Source of the DNA: Marsupella aquatica
Taxonomy: Eukaryota > Marchantiophyta
NCBI GenBank assembly: GCA_973895155.1
Contig: OZ316894.1
Coordinates: forward strand, 11,966,001 to 12,030,000
Direction: 5' to 3'
DNA: 64,000 nucleotides
The notes beneath the pieces were generated by a model, which saw nothing but the letters and a program-made list of their open reading frames with translations, did no database searches and was not told the DNA's origin. Positions 1-12,561 of this stretch are shown in pieces (positions within the stretch are counted from its first letter, which is position 1; the number at the start of each line of letters is the position of its first letter). The position numbers and the translations under genes were made by a program.

Positions 1-2
1 TG

Positions 3-674
3 GAACCGCGTGCTAGGCAGTGGCGCTGGGCTGACACTCGGGATTTCTCAAAGTCCTTTCGAATTAACAACCAGCGAGCTTACGAACTCTTGAGGGACAA
101 AAGCACTGACTTTGAGAGATGGAATCGAATTTGGGGATGCAGGCAATCGGAAACAGAATGGAATTCTGTCTGGACTCGAATTTGGACTTCTGATTTGTCT
201 TCCAGGGCAAAAACATTCATTTGGCGCTTGATAGTTGGTGGTCTCTTCACGGGATCTTGGGCTGCTAAGATTGGTGCAGGCTCAGGTATATGCCATGTTT
301 GCCCTGGGAGAATTGAAAGCATCCCCCACCTTTTCTTTGGCTGTGCTCACGCCATGCTCTGTTGGGGAATCGGAGAGTCCAGCTCCTTGAGACAACTGTT
401 TGGCAAGGGTTGGGGTAGCCTGGAACTCCTTGTTGCTACTGATTCCAAAACACACACCCAATCTGCCTGCCTTTTCCTGCATTATCAAATGCTGTGGGCT
501 CTTTGGATGGGACGAAATGAGCAGATTTTTGAGAAAAAGGTGATCCGAGTATTTGACTTTGGGCTGGTCCTATCGGAAACCGAGACTCACTTGCGGGCTG
601 CGGGCTGGTGCCTCCCCATTGGTGGGCGGCGCATCAGACTGGCTAAGGCTAGGGATCTCATAGCTTTAGAATGA
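3..674 (+). pseudogene. LINE (L1-type) 3' end: RT zinc-binding domain fragment
   Basis: An open frame runs from the window edge to a stop at 672-674. It has the layout of the plant LINE zf-RVT region that follows reverse transcriptase: AYELL, WNRIW, then K-F-WRL (residues SRAKTFIWRL), a Cys pair in ICHVC, and HLFFGC with the last His and Cys. The reverse transcriptase itself must lie before the window. The 3' untranslated part probably extends to about 1000, ending in an AT-rich stretch near 980-1005. It is a genomic fossil or 5'-clipped copy; whether the upstream ORF is intact cannot be seen. Seen: frame and motifs. Known: zf-RVT follows RT in plant L1 elements. Confidence 0.8.
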
Positions 675-999
675 CGACAATGGTTTGCTAGGAGTACTGG
701 CAGAGTCACCTCTGTGGCTGCGTTGCTGGTCTAGGAGTGATAGCTATTGGAAGAGGTTGAATGGGATACCTCGCTTTACCGGCTCTAGGGCTCTTGAAGT
801 TGACATGATGTATGGGTCACTCACATTTTGGGCCACTAGGTTTAGTCCCCCCTTTTTTCTTTTTTTATTGTGATTCTGGCCTTTGCTTTTGCCGCTGGCC
901 TCCCTGAGGGAGTTGTTCTGATGTATCTATGGGGCTGTTTGCTTCCCCCCGACCGTGGGGTTTTCGCGGTCTCACCTTTTATTATAAAAAATATTTTCC

Positions 1000-1529
1000 C
1001 AGGAATATTAGCATCCTTAGGTTATGTAGTTACAATAGGAGCAACATCACCTCCCTGCCTTCCTACATGTGGCATACCTCAGCCATGACCACACCCTCTA
1101 CCTGGCCTCCTCTTCCTTGATCATGTGTGTGTTGTCCTTCTCTTCGTAACTTAGGATGTAGTGAGAAAAAACTATCCTTGGTGTGTCCAGGAGCTCCACA
1201 ATGATCACATTGCCGCTGATCAAGTGCTAAGGCCCCTCTTGACCCTCTATCATCAAGGCAATGCCGTTGCGCATGATCCCCACCATAGGTCTAACATCCT
1301 GACTATTGTCCAGGATAGGAAGGCACAGGTCTCTGACTGGTAGATTTTTGTGCAGTGGGCTTCTTTCTTTGGCTCTTACGTGTAGTAGGCTGTGATGTGG
1401 GTGTGAATGCAGCCTTTGGTGCTTCCTTGGGAAATCCGAAAGTCACTACTTTCTCATTCACCATATTGAGCTCAATGTGCTTGGTCAGTAAAAAAATAAC
1501 TAGCAATGTGAGATTTGCATTCCTATATA
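1000..1529 (-). pseudogene. Decayed retrotransposon gag, 3' half with zinc knuckle
   Basis: Read on the minus strand, the frame open from 1529 to 1303 continues the gag fragment found beyond the CACTA element at 4536. It is Lys/Arg/Thr-rich (KSQRKKPTAQKS) and stops at 1303. About 90 bases further on, a CCHC-type knuckle is visible (CDHCGAPGHTKDS, about 1209-1165). Its last Cys has become Ser, so the knuckle is damaged. The order basic linker then zinc knuckle is that of an LTR-retrotransposon Gag. Protease or RT downstream was not found; the LINE 3' end abuts this remnant near position 1000. Gypsy or Copia origin cannot be decided. Confidence 0.55.
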
Positions 1530-4500
1530 CACTAGTAGAAACCGGGGGGTATTTAGACCCCATTAAACGACTATTCAGTACCGTACATAGGACTTGGAAA
1601 CAACTGGGAAGGACTCCAGTCCTTTATAGGATTGTGAGTCATATGTTTTGTTACTATAATCAACTGAGTCCTTTATAGAACTAGTTCATAAGTCGTTTAA
1701 TAGATTAGATTTTCAGTCTATTGTAGTCTTTGTTTGGGTAGCTTTGGTGAGTCATTTTCAGTCTTTTAAGGGGTGCGATGGTGAGTCGTTAGGAAGGACT
1801 AAAATAGTTATGGAGGGTAGTCTTTAAGTATACTTTGTGGGTTTATAAAATGACTAAAGGATCGGAGACACTTCATGGGGTATGTATAAGTCTTTCATGT
1901 CAACTCGAAATGAGTGATGAAGACCCCACTATACTCTTTGGAATGAACTCACTCTTGTGCACAAATAACACATTCCATTCATGTTTTTTAGTGTACTTGG
2001 TATAGTAAAAGTGGTAGTACTTCTAGTAGCGCAACCAACTTGCTATGAGGATGTCCGGAAAAGCACAAAGGCTGAAAGGTGATAGATTCCATGCTCAATG
2101 TGACAGGTTTTTTCAGCTGATCAAGCCAAGGTGCAGAGGAAAACTGATTGAAGGTGACATGGGAAAGTTTTTGGTTCAAGTGCAAAAGAAACTCTTGCCT
2201 TACAGTGCTTGACGCTCCTTCAGCTGGATAGGGGCAACTCCAGCTACACGGTTTGGTGCAATCACCGTCTGCTCTGTTAAAAAAGTATGGCTAAAAGTGG
2301 AAGGCCAATGTTGCACTTGTGAACTTGCTCCCGCGTCCAGCCCTCAGTCCCCACTTTGTGGTAGCAGCAAGCTTACCTCTGAGAAGAAAGCCATAGCAAA
2401 GGGTTTAGCAGAAATCCCCGAGAAAATCCCCACTCTGAAATCCATTGCTCGTGGTCACAAATGATGGCAGCAGAGCATTCGAGCACCAACAGCTGAACTG
2501 ACCTCAATCACACTTGCCTGGGGCAACAAAACAATGTTCTGATTGCCCTTTCAGCTCAATGATCCCCCTTGCACAACTACTGGGTTAGATTTCCCACCAC
2601 AAATGCAATGAAGTCTATGCCCAACACACTCCAACGGTACATGAGAGCAAGATTGGGAGCTATATATACTTTGTATGCAAAGAAAGATTCTACCAATGCA
2701 GCACAATGACACAGAAGACAGAAATCAAATTGAATGGGTCATAGTAAAGTTGCCCACCGTTCAATAGGGGGCCACCAGCATCACAAATCCTCACATTCCT
2801 CCCACGTAGACTCTTGCATAGACTGTCCAGGCCTCCGTTGGTGGATGGAGCAATGCAACACCAAATACCAAGCTCCAAGGCAGCTCCAAGGTTGAATGTC
2901 GCGATGCACAACTCCGTGGTCCTTGGTTGCAACTAGGAGAAGCACTGAATGCAAGTTGATGCTCTTCTCTACTGTTCAAGCACCCGACTCGTAGATCCAC
3001 AGACACTGATCGTAGCTCCAGCTAAAGACATCGTTTGAACAATAGCTGCAACACACTAAGGAGCTCCCACAACCTCCCTCTTCAAAGCTCAGTTGACCTG
3101 CACCTTACCACCTTCGACGTAGGGCTCCCAATCCATGAACCAACAAAACAGAATGGCACCAGGAACATAAGGGCGCCAAATAGGTTGTCTCACCTCACCC
3201 TTCGAGAGCCGATCATCGCAGCATCCCTAAACTCCCAATCCCTCTTCTCGGATTCCAAAAAGCTCACGCACATTCCAAGACTATAAAAAATGGCCATTTC
3301 ACGTTGTTATCGATTGTCGCTCCCCACAAAGTCCACAATCCATAAAACACCCATAGCGCGGCTGTAGAACAGATGCAACCCGCATGCAGCTTCACCAGCT
3401 CAACGGCAACTTGACAACTTAAGGGTGCAGCTAAAGGGTCTAGACCACAACTGTGACCAAGATTGTCACCCAGAACCTTGAAGAAACCCCAACCTCCGAC
3501 TCCTCAAACTCCGACAAGCGCCTTGCAAAGGTTGCAGCAGCCACAACCTTCTTTGCCCTACCAGCCAAAACCTAAATGTCCCTAAAGGAGATCGAGCAGG
3601 AATGCATCTCTACTAGTAGACTGCAAGCGCAAGGTTAGATCACCGCAACTGCCTAAATACTGCTCCTCAAGAGCAAAAACAAGCACATTACGCGCGGGAA
3701 GTTTAGTCCGCAATGGTTGCAAAGTGGGCAACACTGAAAGGAAAACCCTACATAAAACCCGAACACTCCACCCCTCATGTTCTAAGTTCAATGACAATGG
3801 CAAACACTCCAAAGAGACTCCCAAAGTGAAGTTTAGTGCCTGAAACCAAATTAGGGAAAGCCACTCAGCCTTACCGTTTGAGTGAGCCGTTGAGTGTCAC
3901 CCAAAGTGGGACAAAGCTACAAAGTGTTACTGCATGGCCAACTTACTTAGGTATATTACACATTTTTCTTGGCTTGGAAAACTTCAATAAAGCCAGATGT
4001 TGGATGAAGTAGAGCCGACTGTGAACTGAAAATCATGCCAGCCCATAATCTTGGCTATGCGTGCACATAATTCTTGGCTTGGCAAACTTGAATAGAACGG
4101 GATGTTGGTGAAGCCGAGCACCCTAAATAGAAATTGTATGTTGCCCACGCATAGCAAGGTTGATGAATGAATTGAGCATAATAGGACTTACTATTTGGCA
4201 ATCTGACCCATGCCCTTTTAGGGTGTCGGACAACTACGTCTCCATTGAGTCAAATCACTATGAACACAATGAAGAGGTGTGTTAATCCGGTGCGCAAGTT
4301 AACCCCATGACCATTATCAGTAGTCAACAATTCAACCATTGACATCCTAGAGTGTTCATCCTTCACAAAGTAGCAAAGTTACCTAACATAGTCTTTTCAT
4401 AAACCATTAAACACTGACAGTCTATCCTAGTAGTTGTGTGAACCGGTGCAATGCTTCCCAGTCAAGTCTGTCAAAAGGACTTAGTAGGCTTAGTCCTAAA

Positions 4501-4535
4501 AGGTTCAGTCTAAACTGGCCCGGTTTCTACTAGTG
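1530..4535. mobile_element. CACTA (En/Spm) non-autonomous DNA transposon, 3006 bp
   Basis: The left end is CACTAGTAGAAACCGGG at 1530 and the right end is its perfect reverse complement, finishing at 4535. The element is flanked by the 3-bp direct repeat ATA (1527-1529 and 4536-4538), the target size of the CACTA superfamily. Subterminal zones carry many short GGACT/AGTCC motifs (about 1590-1870 and 4380-4520), as expected for transposase-binding repeats. No transposase-like ORF is seen inside, so it is probably a deletion derivative moved in trans. A diverged direct repeat of about 100 bp (TTCTTGGCTTGG units) lies at 3966-4120. It splits a gag remnant. Confidence 0.88.
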
Positions 4536-5306
4536 ATAGAGTGACATGTCTCACTCTGCGTCGCAATTCTCTGTCAAGGATTGTATACCAAAACTGGACT
4601 GCTTGGGCCTCCGTCACTCTCTTGGTGACAATGATCAATTTTTGCATATGGGTGTATGCCTTACGTAGACTCTCTCCAATCTTGCGTTGAAACTCCTTGA
4701 GACCCTTCAACTTATCGGGCCTCACACCCTAATAGTTTTGCTTCAATACTTCAAAGAACTCCACCATAGGGTTAAATGTTGGCGCAACTCCAATCCCTGC
4801 CACAATTGCACCGGTAGGAATAGCGGGGGATGCTACTAGAATGCTACTAGTGGATGGTGTGCCACTCTGGCTAGTGCTGCTAGAAGAAGAAATAGTTGTG
4901 GTAATGGATTGGGCAACTGCACTTGTGCCATATGTGATGGACACATAATAAGGTGACCAATGTTGTCTCCATGCCTCAATCTCAATCAATGAGTCTTCCA
5001 AAACTCATGGTAGTCATCCATGGGTGGCCCCTCCACATACTAAAATAATCTTTTTCATGCCATGAAAGGTGTGAACAACGTGACGTTATGCAATGTCTGT
5101 ATATCGCACCATGTATCAAACTCCTAGATGAAATCATCCAAATCAATCATGCCAATTGCACGAGAGTATCTCCTTGGGCTTTTCGTAGCCCCATATATCT
5201 CTTTTATGTCCCACAACAAAGGTGCAATCACCCAATGACAAGGAGAACTGGTCATAGAGTCCTCGTCAGAATCACTATCTGAAGTTGCGCTGCTGACTGC
5301 TACCAA
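4536..5306 (-). pseudogene. Decayed retrotransposon gag, 5' half
   Basis: Minus-strand frames from 5306 down to 4510 form a broken Gag-like protein. First comes an acidic Ser/Asp start (SDSDSDEDS), then a Ser/Thr-rich linker (4729-5001), then a helical basic segment (LKEFQRKIGESLRKAY through FWYTILDRELRRRVR) at 4725-4540. Stops and frame changes occur near 5120, 5000 and 4728. The coding sense resumes on the other side of the CACTA element, so the two halves were one ORF before that insertion. No LTR was identified for it upstream. Confidence 0.5.
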
Positions 5307-7131
5307 TATTGTTGGTCAAAACTGCACCTCACTCTGAGTAAAACCGGTCTGTTGTCCATTGGGTAGCTCCGCAATACTAGAAGAATCTATGATGACCAAT
5401 CACTCAAACTGTAGTTATCAATTTAATTTATGTGCTAACCCTAACGGGGCAATCTGTCCCTGCCAGCACCACAAGCACTCACCATGGTGTGTTGGGCATC
5501 ACTTCAACATCACCATGAAAAACATATACAACATAACTAGAGTGTTTAGTTACAAACCTGAATCACTCCTATGGAATCAAGCGCCCACACAACACTAATA
5601 TGGCGCATAGGCAGGTAGCGTGTGCGAAGAGGGTCCAACAACAAAAGTGGTTAAACAACAACTCTCCACACCAAGAATGATCATAAATTGATCAAACAAT
5701 GTTCATAACGTTCAATGTAGGGCCTTCATACTAGGCCTCAAGGATCCAATGTCAATTGTCCAAGAATCCACCGCAAATGAGTTCAAACTAAGTATTTAGA
5801 TGGATTCAAAAGTACATAAAAGCCTTAGGGATTCATTCCTTGGAGTCCACCAAATATGGAAGGAAGCATGTACAATGCACCACACAAGAACTAGCTAGTT
5901 AAGTGCATGAGGGAAGGAATAGCTTTGGGATGGTGACCTCTCACTTGTCATTATGCACCAAATCTGGCACTCAAAATTGCAACACTTGCAATTTCTCCTC
6001 ACGTCCTAAGTGACCACAAGTTGCCTCAAAGCCTCAAAATGCCAAGATGAGCCAAAGAGTGAGCCCTTCATGCCTGCTATGTTGGGACTCAATTCAGATT
6101 TGGCAACATCCGCACTCTATTTCTTCGTAGAAAATGCAGTCAAAACAACAATGTCAAAACCTGTTGATCACTCTCGACCTCCACAAAACTGTTGCGCACG
6201 GTATTGGGACATTCACGAGCGTACTGTCACAATAAAAATGCAATTGCATGCGAGCACTCAAATTGATGTTGTTGTGAACTCAACAACATTCTGATAGATC
6301 TATCCACAAAACAACAGCACAATAGAAACGACATGCTCTCCCCATCAAAATAGCAAGCTTTGGCCGCCACTTTCCTTCACAAAAAGCATTAGCTATTCCC
6401 ACTCCAACTCAATCAACAACCTCTGAACTATCAGACTGTCAATCGACCAGATCCAACAACATTCAAGCTCGGCCAGAACCAGATCAAATAGCAATGGTCT
6501 ACTGAATCAATAGAACCAATGATTCGAGATACCATGAATCCACGTCAAACACAAATCCAATTGATTCAAGCAACACGAACCGTCAACAGCAAAATCAAAA
6601 TCGAATTGAGCTTTTGTCCGCACAATAGAGTACAAAGCTCCTCACTTCTTTGATGTAATCTCAATCCAAACAAACCACGATTGACGCCAATCAAACATCC
6701 AATCCTGTCCAAAATGATCACATACAGATATCGAGCTAAACGCACCTCACGCTTTGAGGAATCCACGTTACGTATACACGAAACCGGCCAGCCACACCAT
6801 AGCCACCAAAGCTCATGCTCAAAGGCTCAACATCAAAGAAGTGAGGCCTTTGAGACACAACAAAGGGATAACTATCCCTCACAAATGTGAACTGAACCCT
6901 ATCAGCTCATATAGCACACATGCTAAAATATATAAACCTAGACAACATGATATACTCTAATGCTAAGAATGGTGTGACAGAGAATTTCTCCCACTAATTT
7001 CTTGTGCACTAAATAGTTGTCTCCAACAATTGATCCTCGGGTCATTGAATAATTTCATTGCATGGTTGTAGTCATGTAAGTAGTCATTGTGAAAGCTTAC
7101 TAGTGTTCTAGTTAAGAAAGTGTTGTCAGAG
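5307..7131. other. No recognisable gene
   Basis: AT-rich sequence with only short shadow frames. It may be the 5' untranslated part of the minus-strand retroelement whose gag lies at 4536-5306, but no LTR pair or primer-binding site was found. Confidence 0.4.
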
Positions 7132-7800
7132 TGTAGTGGGGCATGGAAGCCCAAAATGGGTAGGGAGAGTCAGGGCGTCGTGGGGGCTGGGCAGACAAAC
7201 CTCCATTGACTCCCTTGACTCTGACCTTTTTTCCCTTTTTCCCAATTTTTCCCTATCTTTTTTCCCTTTTCCCTTCCTTTTCCCTTGCTGTTTTCTCCTT
7301 TTCCCTGACCTGCCCTTCTCCTGTCTCCGCCCTCCTCTCCTGCAGGTTCATCATCGTGTATATCCTTCCCCTTTGTCGCAACTATTTTCCTCCCTCAACC
7401 TGAGATGCGTTCATGGCAGACTATTTTGTGAGCGATTCTGTGAGGTAGAGGAGGCAAGGAGAGGTAAGGACTAGAAGTGGGGTGGGGAATGTAGAATGTG
7501 AGTCACATTCAAAGACTCCCTCGATACTCCCCCGATGTTTCCCAAAGGGAATGACCGGGAATGCCTAACCTCGCGGATCCGCCATTCCCCTAACTATACG
7601 TCCTTCCTCTTATCTCCTTTCCCTTGCAGTCCTGGACGAGAAGAAAAGAATCTTGAAAAGAATATTGATTCCTCTCTCACCTGATGTGCCGGCCCCCCAT
7701 GTGGCTTGCTCAATAACCCGCCTAGTCACCACACACAACTGCCTAGATATACCTCCTTTTGAAAAATCAATCAGGAATATTGATCAAATAAATCAGACAA
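7132..7800. other. Pyrimidine-rich tract and GC-richer block, no gene
   Basis: A C/T-rich tract (runs of TTTCCC) at about 7217-7345 produces long but low-complexity frames. The block 7490-7760 is richer in G+C than its surroundings and could be a worn LTR. No end structure or target duplication was found. Confidence 0.35.
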
Positions 7801-7859
7801 CCAAAAACTGATCGCACCTGTTTTGACTTTGTAGCCGAACCTCTTGGCAGGATCACTAA

Positions 7860-8620
7860 TAGTTGTTACTCCCACACTAATTTGAGAGCATAAAGTTTTG
7901 GGCTCTACTTATGAATTTACTTAAACACACTTATTCTAGCTGCTATAACACTAACTCTGTGCACATGAAGTAATGTTACTTTGGACTCAAAATTGGGAAA
8001 ATAGTAGGAAAAAACTATTTAGAAGAATACACAAAATTAGTATTACCTTGTACTCAAGACCAAGTTCACCAGAATTAGTGTTACTGGTTGTAATGATGTA
8101 GTGTATACTGGTTGAAATGATGAGTCACGAAGCGTGCTGTACTTGAAAGTTAAACCTTTGAGTTTAGAAATACTTAGAAGTGATACATATTGATAGAGTT
8201 ACACCATTCACCATAATTAGTGTTAAGTAAGAAGTAGTGTTCATAGCACTTATTTTAGTGAAAGTAATCTTGAGTCCAAAGTACCACTAATTCGTGTTGG
8301 TTTTTCAAAAAATATATATTTTCACCTTTATTCAAAGTGCAGTAGAAATGGGTGATCTTCAGTCCAACATAACACTAGTTATGGGGGATTTTTTAAAACA
8401 GTTTTTTCTCCGCTTTCTTCCATTCTTGGGACCAAAGTAACACTAATCCACACATGTAGAATTAGTGTTACAACAGAATTTGTGTAACAACAATTCATGG
8501 GCAGAGCCAGGAATTGGCTTCTCTCAAATTAGTGTGTGTAACACTAATTGCTGCAAATAGTGTAGTTGGCAGTAGACTCTCATTATTAAATTAGTGAATT
8601 TCCCGACACCACTTGCAATC
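7860..8620. repeat. AT-rich block with repeated AATTAGTGTTAC-type motifs
   Basis: The motif AATTAGTGTTA or close variants, on both strands, recurs at about 8035, 8074, 8217, 8459 and 8525. CCAAAGTAAC/GTTACTTTGG-type words also face each other across the block. This looks like a degenerate foldback element or several overlapping MITEs; no clean ends could be set. Confidence 0.35.
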
Positions 8621-8802
8621 CTAACCAAATAAAATTACCCCTATTTTATGCAAATAATATTCTACAAATATTTCTATTTTTTATTCAAAAACCCATTTTA
8701 CATGATAAGGATATAAATAATGAGGAGCTTATTTACGGACCCCCATGAGAGGTCTCTTGCAAATTCCCTGCCACGAGGTTGAGCCACATCATCACAACCC
8801 AG

Positions 8803-8861
8803 CCACAAACAGGAATGATCATACTTTTAACAATAACAAACGTGCACATTCCTGTTTGTGG
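8803..8861. repeat. Perfect hairpin, 15-bp arms
   Basis: CCACAAACAGGAATG (8803-8817) is followed after 29 bases by its exact reverse complement (8847-8861). It lies in non-coding DNA and may be a short foldback element; no transcript context is visible. Confidence 0.75.
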
Positions 8862-9089
8862 CAAAAGCAACGTAATTTTTGGGGCGCCATACCGTAAATA
8901 TTGAACATAAAAAAACCAAAATACAAAGGGAGATATGTCATTTAGTAAAATAAAGTTACCATTTTGATGTTTGTCAAAGATATATCAGTGTTTTATATCA
9001 AAATGCTTGTATTTTTTAATTGTTTGCAAGCTTGAAAAAACCAACCAATAAAAATGTACATAGTTAAAACCCCTTTGGCTTCACATTGT

Positions 9090-9440
9090 AAAACTAAATA
9101 ATCAATCTCCTTAGTACTTGATAAAATCTATCAATGTTTGATTCATTGGAAAGCTAGAGAAATTCATATACTCATGATCTCTGTAATTCTTGACGAATAA
9201 TCTCAATGTCACACATTAGAAAGCTAGAGAGATTGAAAACCTCATGATCTCTTTAGTAACGTGACAAAATCTGACGTAAAATTTGTCAATGTCGGACTCA
9301 ATCATGTTGGAAAGCTAAAAGAATTCATGGACTCATGATCAATATTTCTTATACTCACTCATTGGAAAGGCAAAGAAATTCAAAAACTCATTTGGAACTT
9401 GACAAAATTTGTCAATCTGAGGCTCATTGGAAACCCTTTC
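9090..9440. repeat. Degenerate tandem repeat, about 65-95 bp units
   Basis: Units containing TTGGAAAGCTAGAGAAATTC, then CTCATGATC and TTGTCAAT, recur around 9148, 9216, 9308, 9361 and 9428 with many substitutions. It appears to be an old minisatellite. No coding potential was seen from 8870 to 10190 apart from this. Confidence 0.5.
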
Positions 9441-10191
9441 TCGATTAAGAGATATCACAATCTCATCACTGTCACAAACTTAGCCGTTGAAAATTGATTT
9501 CTTTGATTACGTCGCCATCCCTTGTCCACAATGCTTGCTTCCCGGCTTGAATTGTTTGCATTCCTCTAGTCTTCAACTGAAGCTCACTCTGAACACAGGT
9601 TGACGCCAAATGTAGCTTCTATGTCAAAGAAACAATCATTGGTCTCCCTCTCACACCATAGCTTTCTTAAATAAAAAAACTACAAATCCTTCATGTGAAG
9701 CGATGACTTGTTTGTTTTGTGTGTTCTTCCCACCAAATCAACAAGCGCTCTTTTGCCAATAGCTAAGTGTTGTCCTCCAGTCTGTCTTGTGGCGGTAATG
9801 CTCAATGTAACTCACAAACTATCAATCATGAATGATAGAAACATGATTTCTCTAATGTGTAAGCAAAAACCATCAAAAAACTCCATTCTTCCATATTCAA
9901 CTTTCCGTTGATAAATCTCCTCCATCTTTTGAGCGTTACTTTTCTTTTGTACGAGCACACACCAAGACCATCGGGAGACTCAAAACTGTCGATTACCCGG
10001 GCCATTACCGCCTTGTTGAAAATTGATTTCACTTCATCAAACACACATTCCTTGGATGAACATGGGGGTCCACGGATTAATTTACTTCTTAAGATTTGAG
10101 AAACTTCGACAAATTAAAATACCTATTTTGAATCGCATATGATTGTAATGGTTTTTGTAGTTGACCCTCCAATGTAGGACAAAGAGTGCAT

Positions 10192-10595
10192 TAGGGCATC
10201 TCAAAGCCTGGCTTTAACAAGATAACGGTCTCCCATAACACCAGTATTATGGGAACTCTCTTGAAAGTTATGGGAGCCAATCTTCAACTACCGTAAGGAA
10301 AGACCGCAACTTTAGGTGGAAATATGGAAATCCGGAACTCTGGAAAGTCGCAACTAAAGGCAAGTGGGCTTTGCGCCTGACGTGGTGATGGTTGCTGCAT
10401 TTGAGGTGGCCGCTGATCAAGAACGGAGAAGTAAACATTTAGGCGATGAGACAGGTGACTCCTGCCTTACGAGGTGGGTCAATGCTACCTCCAAACATTT
10501 AAAAATTTCCATAATGGGTCCCATATATAAATGGAGTTATGGGATATACCACAAATCTGTAACTTTCACTAATCACCCAGCTTTGAGATGCCCTA
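10192..10595. mobile_element. MITE, 404 bp, 16-bp terminal inverted repeats
   Basis: TAGGGCATCTCAAAGC at 10192-10207 is repeated exactly in inverted form at 10580-10595. The termini (GGGCATC...) and TA/TTA-like flanks fit a PIF/Harbinger-type miniature element, but the right flank reads TAC rather than TTA, so the superfamily is uncertain. A 228-codon frame (10364-11050) overlapping the right end is not supported as a gene. From 10596 to 11324 nothing else was recognised. Confidence 0.6.
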
Positions 10596-11324
10596 CTATA
10601 GTCATAACTTGCTTAGACTTTTGTCGATGGCCACTAAAAAAATTACAGTCAAAGGGTTATCTCCCTGTAAGTTTTGGGGGATTTTTGCTGATACCTAGCC
10701 AAAACATGTGTGCAGACTATTTCAACAAATCACAGCAGTCTCCGGGGCATTCTACCGGATATAAAAATTTTCCAGGCTACTGTTTAGAGTTTAATTTTTC
10801 CCCATTTTCCCAAACTGCCCCACACTTGTCTATCCCACCGGCCGGTTTTGAAACCTCACATCTTTGTGAAAGGCATCATTTCTTTAAAATTAATAATTTA
10901 TTGCGCAAATTGTGTTTGGTTGACTTGAGGGATCCTCGCTGGGTATATTTCTTTTGGGTTTCATGGTTGGTTTTCCTTTGTCTTGAAAGCTATTTTAATT
11001 GGAATGTTTTTGCAGAATTTTTTCTTTTTACGTGTGAAACCCACAGATGAAGGAAAACAAACAGAGTGAACATAGGTTAATGCCAGCCGCATGGGGGACT
11101 GGCAGTGCCCCAGATATTTATTATTAGGCAGTTAAAACTAAGAATTGCACTGTTGGTTTGGCGTTTGGTTTATTCTCTATGTTTGGTTGGCTTTTTGGTT
11201 TTGATGCATGACTGGGGCTGCTCCCTTCTTTGAGGCTGATCTCTCCAAAGGCCATTTGTACCCCTCTCCTTCTCTTTGGGATCTTTGAGGAAAAACAAGA
11301 ATTGTTTTCTTCAGAGGTTTTGAA

Positions 11325-11879
11325 GGAGGTATATGCTTGATGAGACCCTTGACAAAACAAATTTAAGTGAGTGGCCCCTAAGAAACTTTTGTTACAAACT
11401 AGATCCCCCCACAAAAATGTTGTTACAAACTAGGCCCCCTACATAGGTTCTGTACACATGGTTCTTATGTGGTGCCTAGCTTATGGTCAACTGTAGGCAT
11501 CACATAGGTCAAAGTGAAGACAATATGGTTCATGAACGGTATGGTAAGCACCACACAAGAACCTAAAGACGGACAGTATGGGAGAAATTCAAATGTGAAG
11601 ACATGAACCATATTGTCTTCACTTAGGAACTTGTAATTTGCACAACGGCCACCACTACTCCGTGGTTCCCCTCACGATGTAGTTTGTCTTTCAGTGTGGT
11701 TTGATTCTAAACTTTATGGTAGCTTTTATTGGTGATAATATCAAGGTAAAATGCCTTATAGAAACTGTTACAAGAACATCTGACACAAAAGTGTCAGAGG
11801 GGCCTAGTTGTAACAAAATTTTTGTGAGGGCCCATCATATAAAATTGTTTTGCCAGGGGTCCCATCAAGCATAAACCTT
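11325..11879. mobile_element. Mutator-type MITE, 555 bp, 9-bp TSD
   Basis: Flanked by the exact 9-bp direct repeat GGTTTTGAA (11316-11324 and 11880-11888). The ends form long imperfect inverted repeats of roughly 85 bp; both contain TATGCTTGATG, then ACAAAACAA, a GTTACAA word and GGCCCC. Nine-base target duplication plus long TIRs is the signature of Mutator-like elements. No transposase is encoded. An inner pair (CATGAACCATATTGTCTTCAC and partner) adds a second foldback. A related fragment (GGGGTCCCATCAAG) lies near 18042. From 11889 to 12561 no feature was recognised. Confidence 0.85.
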
Positions 11880-12561
11880 GGTTTTGAACTCTAATGTCAT
11901 TATCAATGTCTCTCAGTCATGACTATGTGCAAAGCAATCATTTCACTTACAAAAACTGAAGCATATGTTTGGTAATATGAGGAGGCTATTTGAGTCGTGG
12001 TAAGGAAGTTGTGAGGGATATTCATTTAACTAACACTTGTGTACATGTGTAAATTATGGTCATTTTCCAAATTCAAACAACCATTTGCTTGTTTAGCAAA
12101 CTGCAAATCAGTTAGGACATCTACAAATGGGGCTACAGATTGGGTTAACTAAACAAATTTGTGTATGAGCTGTACCATTCACATCTTCATTTCTAGAAAC
12201 GTACTTCCATGATTATGGAAGCTTAAGCAATGGGCATTGAGTTGTTGCAACATTAATGTTATGTAAGGCCTCTCATCCACTTTATTTGCAAAATTGAAGA
12301 TTTAATAAAAAATCTGATATGAAATAAAATGTCGCCAACCCAACCAAGCAATGATTGGGAACACAAATTAACATCAAAGAAACCTATGTTGTGTTAATTT
12401 CTATTCATTTTTTTTGGTCAAAAGGCAGATGACCATGCTAATTTACTCAAAACCTACTTTGTATATTGTGTGTGATCAAGAGCAGCAAATTTCCACCTCA
12501 GCTTTTAATTTTCAGTATCAATCAATGCCTCATATTGTACAGAACCTACAACAAAAACTTT

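Noticed and set aside
3-674. Host gene with zinc-binding domain
   Set aside because: The zf-RVT layout is specific to LINE-type ORF2 C-termini.
7136-7474. Plus-strand frame of 112 codons
   Set aside because: Most of it is a C/T tract giving Phe/Pro/Ser/Leu runs.
10364-11050. Plus-strand frame of 228 codons
   Set aside because: It begins inside a MITE and crosses its right end; residues show no family pattern.
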